Below are positions 58,490 to 64,000 of a stretch of DNA of 64,000 nt, piece by piece. The DNA is from Thinopyrum elongatum (lineage: Eukaryota > Streptophyta > Magnoliopsida > Poales > Poaceae): positions 14,172,443 through 14,236,442 of the forward strand of contig CM022301.1 in NCBI GenBank assembly GCA_011799875.1, written 5' to 3'. A program made the translations under genes and the position numbers. How positions within the stretch are numbered: the first letter of the stretch is position 1; every line of letters starts with the position of its first letter. The notes beneath the pieces were generated by a model, which did not search any database, had not been told where the DNA came from, and saw only the letters and a program-made list of their open reading frames with translations.

Positions 58490-59730
58490 TACTTAATATT
58501 GGTATATCCTAGACCTTTTCCTTTGAACTCCATGCTGCAAAGATAGATATAACAGTTGTCTTGTTTCAGTAAGGAGAAAAAAATTGAATTTGTTTGTCTG
58601 ACCTTACATAATCTCTAAATATTGCGGTCGTGCCTTATATCTTATCTTTTAGTTTCTCTTCGCCACTTCGCACAACATTTTTTGTAGGCTACCAAGCACT
58701 GACATACTGCTTATAATCTTACTATCTGGTTATGCAAAAGTTGAATCTGCTTCTCCTAACAGTATGCCTAAAAATAAATTTTTTTCTCTGTGTCCAGCAG
58801 AATGGATGTTCTCGAGTAGGAATTTTTGCGGGTTGATTAAGTTTTGATGTATAGTTAGTAGTAGCATTTCAGTTAGGTATAGTTCTTCAGCACATTTGAG
58901 CCGGCCATTCTCCATGTGACTAACGCCAACCAGCTGCAGGCATTGCGCTGGCTTCGGCAGGGGCCGGTCAAGCCCAATGTGAGTTACTAATATTCATACA
59001 TTGCAGTGTCGTAATTGATTTACTTATTATCATAGCAATATGCTTGGATGGAAGTAATTCATGACGAGATTAGCAGTACCCCATCACAGAAACTTCTACA
59101 TTCAGTTAGAAGGACTATTTATGTCTACTTAAACATGTTCCTGATCCCGACTTTCATGATACACACGCATACTATGAAGCGTAGTACTGCTAACTGCTAG
59201 CTTTATCTGGTCATATCTGATTCTCTGGTGTTAATCCACTCCTACATTGCCAAGCTCAGTTTGATTACACATGGAGTGTGTTATATTCTTTGATGATATT
59301 TACAGATTTTAAATATATGACAAGAACAATCCCTGATATTAATGCTTATTCTGTTTATTTTTTATGTTGAAGTGTAGCATATTATGGACCAATCCCATAA
59401 GTTACTTTTTGGCCAGTACAGGGAGAAAAAACATGGAAATATACGACACTCCTTTGTTCGCATTTTGCTATAGATGATATCAATATTTTTAACACAAGTC
59501 ATTATTCATGTTGTTTGTGTAAAGTAATCGAGATAAAAAATTGTTTACATCATCCATGTGACTTGCATCCCTTTGTTATTCTTCTACTGCTACTGGATTA
59601 GTATGGTTGCATGAAAAACTGAATTTTCTTTCCGTGGGAATTTTTGACTCATCTACTACACCTATAAAAGCACAAAGATGAATGAGGAGGGAATATCAGT
59701 CTATTTTCCTATGCATCTGGTGATAATAAA

Positions 59731-59757
59731 CGTGCATTGCACGTGCACGATTACTAG
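59731..59757 (+). terminator. Helitron 3' end hairpin and CTAG
   Basis: CGTGCA (59731-59736) pairs with TGCACG (59744-59749); CTAG ends at 59757, followed by T. Confidence 0.65.
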
Positions 59758-62019
59758 TATGAAAAAGGCCGGCAAAGCGAAACATGGTAATCCCTATTTC
59801 TCACTTATTGCAACAAAATGACGACGTCTCGCACAAGGGCGTGCAATCAGGCTAACCTAGTTAGTGCTTACATTGGTTTCCCGGTTTGGAAGGTTTATGT
59901 TGTGTTTTTTTAGGAAGCTTCTAGAAGATTCTTGTCTAGTTTGTACAGGTTATATGTTTCTTTTTTGTTTGTTTTTTATTTTTCATTTTGTCCTCTTTAT
60001 TATCTTATTATTTATTATTTTTATTTATTTTTTATTATCCTTTAAAATATTCACAATTTTCAAAATGTTACAGTTTTTTTACGAAACACATATTTAAGAA
60101 AACCCACGTTCTAGAAACATACTAAAAAAATATTCATAAATTTTAAAAAAGGTGTTGAAGTTTTTGTAATAAATATTTACGTTTTACATAAAACCAGATT
60201 TAAAAAAAAGAATATTCGTATTTCGAAACATGTTCAAATTTTTTCTAATGCTCCCTTATTTTTTGAAATTGACACAAATTCCAAAAAGTGTTGACATTTC
60301 AAAAGAATTGTTTTTTTATAACAAATAAACTTGTTCTGGAAATCCCAATGTCAAAGTTTGAGTGATAACCAGTAGAAAGAAACCGCTAGAAAAGAAGGAA
60401 GAAAATTGCTCCAATTGAATAAATTGCTACAGTTCAAATGAGGTTGGCCCGGCCGCGACTCCTGTGCAGTTGGCTGCCAATTTGACGCAGCACTTATTTC
60501 TTGTTTTGTTTGTTTTCCATTTTTATTTTTTTACCCTCTTATGTTTTTTATTTTTTCCCTATTTTCAGTTTTTCTTATCGTTTTCAATATTTATAAAATT
60601 TAAAAAAAATTAGGAAAACACAAATTTAAGAAAGGTCCAAGTTTAAAATTTTATTTCAAAAATTCCAAAACTGTTCATATTTTTTTAAAAAGGTGTTACA
60701 ATTATTTATAAAATCAAAAATTGGAAAGAATGTTCATATTTTGAAACATGTTCACAAATATTTCTAAAATTTCTCACTTATTTTAAAATATGTCTCAAAT
60801 TTATAATTTCAAACTAATTGAAAAAAATCGAGAAATAACAAGTAGAATAAATAAACCAATAGAAAACCAGGAGGAAAATCACTCGAAAGAGTTGAACTGG
60901 GCTGGCCTGACTACGACCCCTCTGTGATTGCCTCCGATTTGAAGCATCGAAGCGTCAAACAGACAATTTTCCTATTTAGTGCTTCATGCGCCGTTAAACG
61001 CTTTATTCATACGTAGCGCCCGCTTGCATCTTGTCCACTAGTACTATGCTGGCCGGCCCATTTATATTTTTCACTCATCGGTTTTTTATCAGGCAATTTT
61101 TTCCAAGTTTCCCAAGATGGCTTTTTTTTCTGTCCCTTTTTCGCCTTTCCCAAATGAGTGAAGTTTTCTTTAAAAAAATGAAATTTTTTAAATTCATGAT
61201 TTTGTCAAATTTGCGAACAATGTTTAAAATTAGTGGATATTTTAAAATTTTCTGGACTATAGAAATTCATAATTTTTTTCATATTTGCGTACTATGTTCA
61301 CATTTTAACTCTCTCCATATTTTGAACTTTATCAAATTCATGAACATTTTTTAAAATTCAGAAAGTTTTTTATTTAACAATTTTTTTAAAATTCGTGATT
61401 ATTTTTAAAATCTGTGAACCTTTTCAAATTTGTGAATGTTTTTAACTTTAGAAACCAATAGTTTGTTTATCCTAGGCAGCAAGGAGGACCAGAAGATAAA
61501 AAAAGAGCAACAGACAAAACATGGTGAGCGAACATGAGAAGTCTTAATTTATTGGGCCGGCCCATCAAAGCGAATGTGTATAAAAAATGTTTCATGAGTA
61601 TATGAAAATTGTATGTGTTTGAAAAGGTTGACATCAAAACATATGTTTCAAATCACTACTTTAGTGATCTAAACGCTTTTATATTTCTTTACGGAGGGAG
61701 TATATGAAAAATGCTTAACCTGTATAAAAAATATTTGATATGTATACGAATAATTTACAACATGTACAGAAACTATGCCGGCGCCTATCAGCGGCCAAAA
61801 AAAGAAAGGCCCATGTACGAAGCCGACCGTCCATCTGCCAACAGACCGACCGCAAGACCCCCGCCCGTGTACGTACAGTCCGGAAACAACACAGACCACA
61901 ATGAGGTCATAAATAGGACGGCGTTGGCATCGACTGAGACACACCCAAAAAAAAACTCGACCAATAAAAGAACAGGCCATCGCCAACGGCCGGCGATGAC
62001 GTAACTCCATCCCACTTCT
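59758..62019. repeat. AT-rich diverged repeat region
   Basis: A segment from about 59880 to 60490 is echoed by 60490 to 61010. Both run from tgttttgtttgtttt through ttcat...tttgaaacatgttc to an agaaaac/gaagaaaat...ttga stretch ending in a ggcc-rich gactcc/gacccct block. A third, weaker echo covers 61060-61450. A Stowaway-like half end (61648-61700, ttctttacggagggag then ta) lies beyond. No coding sequence. Confidence 0.6.
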
Positions 62020-62290
62020 TTGGGATGGAGAGACCCTTTTGCAGCATCCGGAGGCCATCCGGGCTCATGTAGATGGCTTTTACAGAGACCTATTCTCTGC
62101 CTCCCCTCGGGGAGGGCTGGCCCTTGCGCAGGATATTTGGCCGGCTCATAGCTGTGTCTCGGCTGCGGATAATGTGGCACTGACGGCCCCGCTCTCTGAG
62201 GCAGAAGTGTGGGCGGCCATTAAGGGCATGAATCCATCTTCGGCCCCTGGCCCGGAAGGCCTTCCGGTGAAGTTCTTCCAGACCTTCTGG
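62020..62290 (+). pseudogene. LINE ORF2 fragment, N-terminal reverse transcriptase region
   Basis: The frame reads HPEAIRAHVDGFYRDLF, then LTAPLSEAEVWAAIKGMN, SAPGPEGLPVKFFQTFW. This is the start of non-LTR reverse transcriptases (L-x-x-P-x-S-x-x-E-V-x-x-A-I, A-P-G-P-D/E-G, F-F-x-x-x-W). It is open up to the point where a CACTA element begins; the catalytic core is absent. LINE ORF2 nicks target DNA and copies its RNA. Confidence 0.82.
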
Positions 62291-62336
62291 CACTAGTAGA
62301 AAACAGGGCTTTGGTCCAGGCAGGGCCAGCCCATTA

Positions 62337-62605
62337 ATCCCGGTTCACTCATGAACCGGGACCAAAGGGGGCATCGGTCCCGGTTCGTGAGGCCAGGGGG
62401 GCGGCCGGGCCTCTTGGGGCATTGGTCCCGGTTCGTCTGGCCCCTTTGGTCCCGGTTCCAGCCACGAACCGGGACCAATGGGCCTCGCTCCTGGCCCATA
62501 ACCATTGGTCCCGGTTCGTGGCTGGAACCGGGACCAAAGGTTGGCTGGAACCGGGACCAAAGGGGAACCTTTAGTCTCGGTTCCAGCCACGAACCGGGAC
62601 CAATG
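62337..62605. repeat. CACTA subterminal repeats
   Basis: About ten copies of ggtcccggttc or its inverse gaaccgggacc, in both orientations, some forming palindromic pairs. Subterminal repeats of CACTA elements are transposase binding sites. Confidence 0.85.
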
Positions 62606-62612
62606 AGATGCC

Positions 62613-62620
62613 TATATATA
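62613..62620 (+). promoter_or_regulatory. TATA box of the CACTA gene
   Basis: tatatata followed by a C-rich stretch and a CT-rich leader. The leader ends at a donor CAGTG|GTGAGC (62884/62885). Confidence 0.65.
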
Positions 62621-63002
62621 CCCCCTCGCCCGCGAGCAGAGCAGTGGAGTGCTCTGTTTTTTGGGTCGACCGTGGGAGAGCATTGTGGTGCTCTAGCTCA
62701 CCTCGTATGCACATGAGGTGTTTGATGAAATGCCCGAGCCACACTTAAGTTTTCTCCTCTCGAAGCTCCTTGTCCAAGCTCCATTTTCCTCGAGATTTGT
62801 CTAGGTTTGGCGGTCCGTCCTGTCCCGTCCCCGTCCTCACCGCCGTCGATCGCCCGCGCCGATCTCGTCGCCGGCACCACAGTGGTGAGCCTCTTGGTCT
62901 TATCTTCTTTGTAAAAGAAAAAAGTTCTTACTTGTATGATTAAGATAGATACTTGTGTAATTTTCTTACTTTTATTATTGTTTGTTATTATATATATTTG
63001 AG

Positions 63003-63290
63003 AGAGGAAGAATGCCGACTGTTGTCGTGGGGGTCGCTTCTCCTTCTTCTCTTTTGTGCTAGACCTTTGTTACGCACTAGGGGAAGAAGGAGTAGCGACC
63101 ATCATCGACGGTCAAAATGGTGAGGGAGTGTCCACCATATATGAGAGAAGAAGAATGCCGACTGTTGTCGTGGGGGTCGCTTCTCCTTCTTTTCCTTGTG
63201 CTAGATATTTGTAATGCACTAGGGAAAGGAGGAGTAGCGACCATCACCGACGGTCGCAATATCAGAGAGGGAGTGCCCACCATATACATG
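63003..63290 (+). repeat. Two tandem 143-bp units, each with a long hairpin
   Basis: gaatgccgactgttgtcgtg recurs 143 bp apart. In each unit ggtcgcttctccttctt is followed about 40 bases later by its near complement aaggaggagtagcgacc, so the transcript could fold into two hairpins. They lie within the first intron (62885-63419). Confidence 0.8.
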
Positions 63291-63422
63291 AGATGAGAGT
63301 TCAGGAAGGAAGACTCGACAGACCTAAAGTCAACCCGTTGCATATTGAGTAATAGTGATCTGTTTGTTGAGTTTCCTGGTAGTTGCCTTCAATCAATTTT
63401 TGATCAACTATGAACATAGGAA

Positions 63423-64000
63423 ATGTCTGACGACGAAAATGATTTCGGTATGTGCGAATACTGCGAAGACGAGCGCGGCCTGTGCGACAGAAATTTCTTA
63501 TTTGGTGGTAGGCGCTTCAGCATCAAGTTGGATGAGACATTCGAAGTGGATACAGTAAGTCACAACGACAAGTCTTTTTTCGTAATTAAGCATGACTTCT
63601 GCTTCTTTTGCTTCAACTTATAATTTTAATTTTTTACTATTCTACTAGCGTATCCCCTGCCATGCAAGAATTTATGTCTTGGATAAGATTGGTTTCAGTC
63701 CTATGGAAACTATGGAGGTAAAGATAGTTCACTTGAGGACCGAGCATGGTTATACTTTTGCCGTAAAATTATACAATGCAGACACCTACACCTATTTTGA
63801 ATGCAAAAATTGGAGATCACTATGCAAGGCTTATGCATTTGAGCCTGATATGCTTATCACCTTTGATATTCGTCCGGAAGATGATATTGAAGGTAATATC
63901 GACATCTGGATCGATGTGCAGACGCCTCCAGTTCTAACATTATGTGAGTTTCTCAACCATATTTATGTCTTGGATATTATTTATTCAAAAATAGTTGACA
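63423..64000 (+). CDS. B3-like protein gene carried by the CACTA element, partial
   Basis: Exon 63420-63554 follows acatag and opens with MSDDENDFGMCEYCEDERGL, then RRFSIKLDETFEVDT, ending ACA|GTAAGT in phase 0. The next exon starts at 63649 after ctactag and encodes RIPCHARIYVLDKIGF, YTFAVKLYNADTYTYFECKN, WRSLCKAYAFEPDMLITFDI and RPEDD. It ends either at TTAT|GTGAGT (63943) or runs on. The basic/aromatic strand followed by W-x-x-x-C-x-A-x-x-x-x-x-D-x-L-x-F-D resembles the end of a plant B3 DNA-binding domain. C-x-x-C-E at the start may be half of a zinc site. Genes like this are carried by several Triticeae CACTA elements. The B3 assignment is moderate; the gene is cut by the window edge. 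Confidence 0.5.

Larger units (their letters stand above)
35245..59757 (+). mobile_element. Helitron invaded by nested LTR retrotransposons
   Basis: The proposed 5' end is TCTATTTACTACCCC preceded by A, and the 3' end is CTAG followed by T, with a CGTGCA...TGCACG hairpin five bases upstream. Removing the Copia insertion (35292-56463) leaves about 3.3 kb. The body (56469-59757) includes CT-rich 5' UTR-like DNA (56540-56720), GC-rich exon-like pieces with donor sites (for example atgcag|gtaaaa near 57283 and cccaat|gtgagt near 58980) and a Thalos MITE. These look like captured exons, but I cannot assign a family. The 3' end is well supported; the 5' end is an inference. Confidence 0.55.
62291..64000 (+). 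mobile_element. CACTA DNA transposon, left end; continues beyond the window
   Basis: It starts with the terminal inverted repeat cactagtagaaaacagggc, directly after the LINE fragment (tgg would be the 3-bp target site). Subterminal repeats, a TATA box, a spliced leader and gene exons follow. The right end and any transposase lie outside. Confidence 0.88.

Noticed and set aside
1..64000. tRNA, rRNA or other structural RNA genes
   Set aside because: No cloverleaf with A/B boxes or rRNA-like block was noticed by eye; a tRNAscan/Infernal run would be decisive.

Overview
This window is plant nuclear DNA from a large, repeat-rich grass genome, very probably a Triticeae species (wheat, Aegilops or barley group). 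The evidence is an Angela/BARE-type Copia element whose LTR carries the conserved motif atgccctagaggcaataat, Stowaway MITEs with ctccctccgt ends (one is a Thalos-type copy), a CACTA element starting CACTAGTAGAAA, and a multiply nested retrotransposon block. Apart from transposon genes, no intact host gene was found. Host-derived coding sequence is present only as broken fragments of an NLR resistance gene, a DUF632 gene and a DUF1664 gene.

Layout, left to right. 1-5871: the 3' part of an Angela-like Copia element, inserted into a PIF/Harbinger transposon with a broken transposase (5872-7752). 7838-9867: a non-autonomous Helitron. 9900-10248: a foldback MITE. 11030-13854: minus-strand pieces of DUF632 and DUF1664 genes. 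13855-16026: a solo LTR with a perfect 5-bp target duplication. 17112-19367: a poly-C tract and a diverged 1.1-kb tandem duplication. 19779-22446: an NLR pseudogene split by a LINE-like insertion and carrying a poly(A)-only insertion. 22724-23056: a Stowaway-like MITE. 24178-25897 and 33751-35143: two inverted copies of one TIR element family, each with a degraded acidic ORF. 26696-30268: a TIR element packed with TTGCCATG motifs. 31686-33750: an LTR plus primer binding site of the same family as the solo LTR, in opposite orientation.

35245-59757 is a set of nested insertions: a Helitron, invaded by a short-LTR Copia element (35292-56463, TSD gatcc), whose left LTR is in turn invaded by a 14-kb Gypsy element (35401-49383, TSD atgga). 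The Copia element has open gag and pol frames and a probable leader intron. The Gypsy element has gag-pol on the minus strand, broken by six in-frame stops of which five are TAG, and a spliced antisense gene with a Transposase_28-type domain between pol and the 3' LTR.

59758-62019 is AT-rich repeat DNA. A LINE reverse transcriptase fragment (62020-62290) is cut by a CACTA element that runs off the right edge and carries a TATA box, tandem hairpins in its first intron and exons of a B3-like gene. Everything here was read by eye. Similarity claims rest on recognised motifs and repeats compared within the window, not on database searches.
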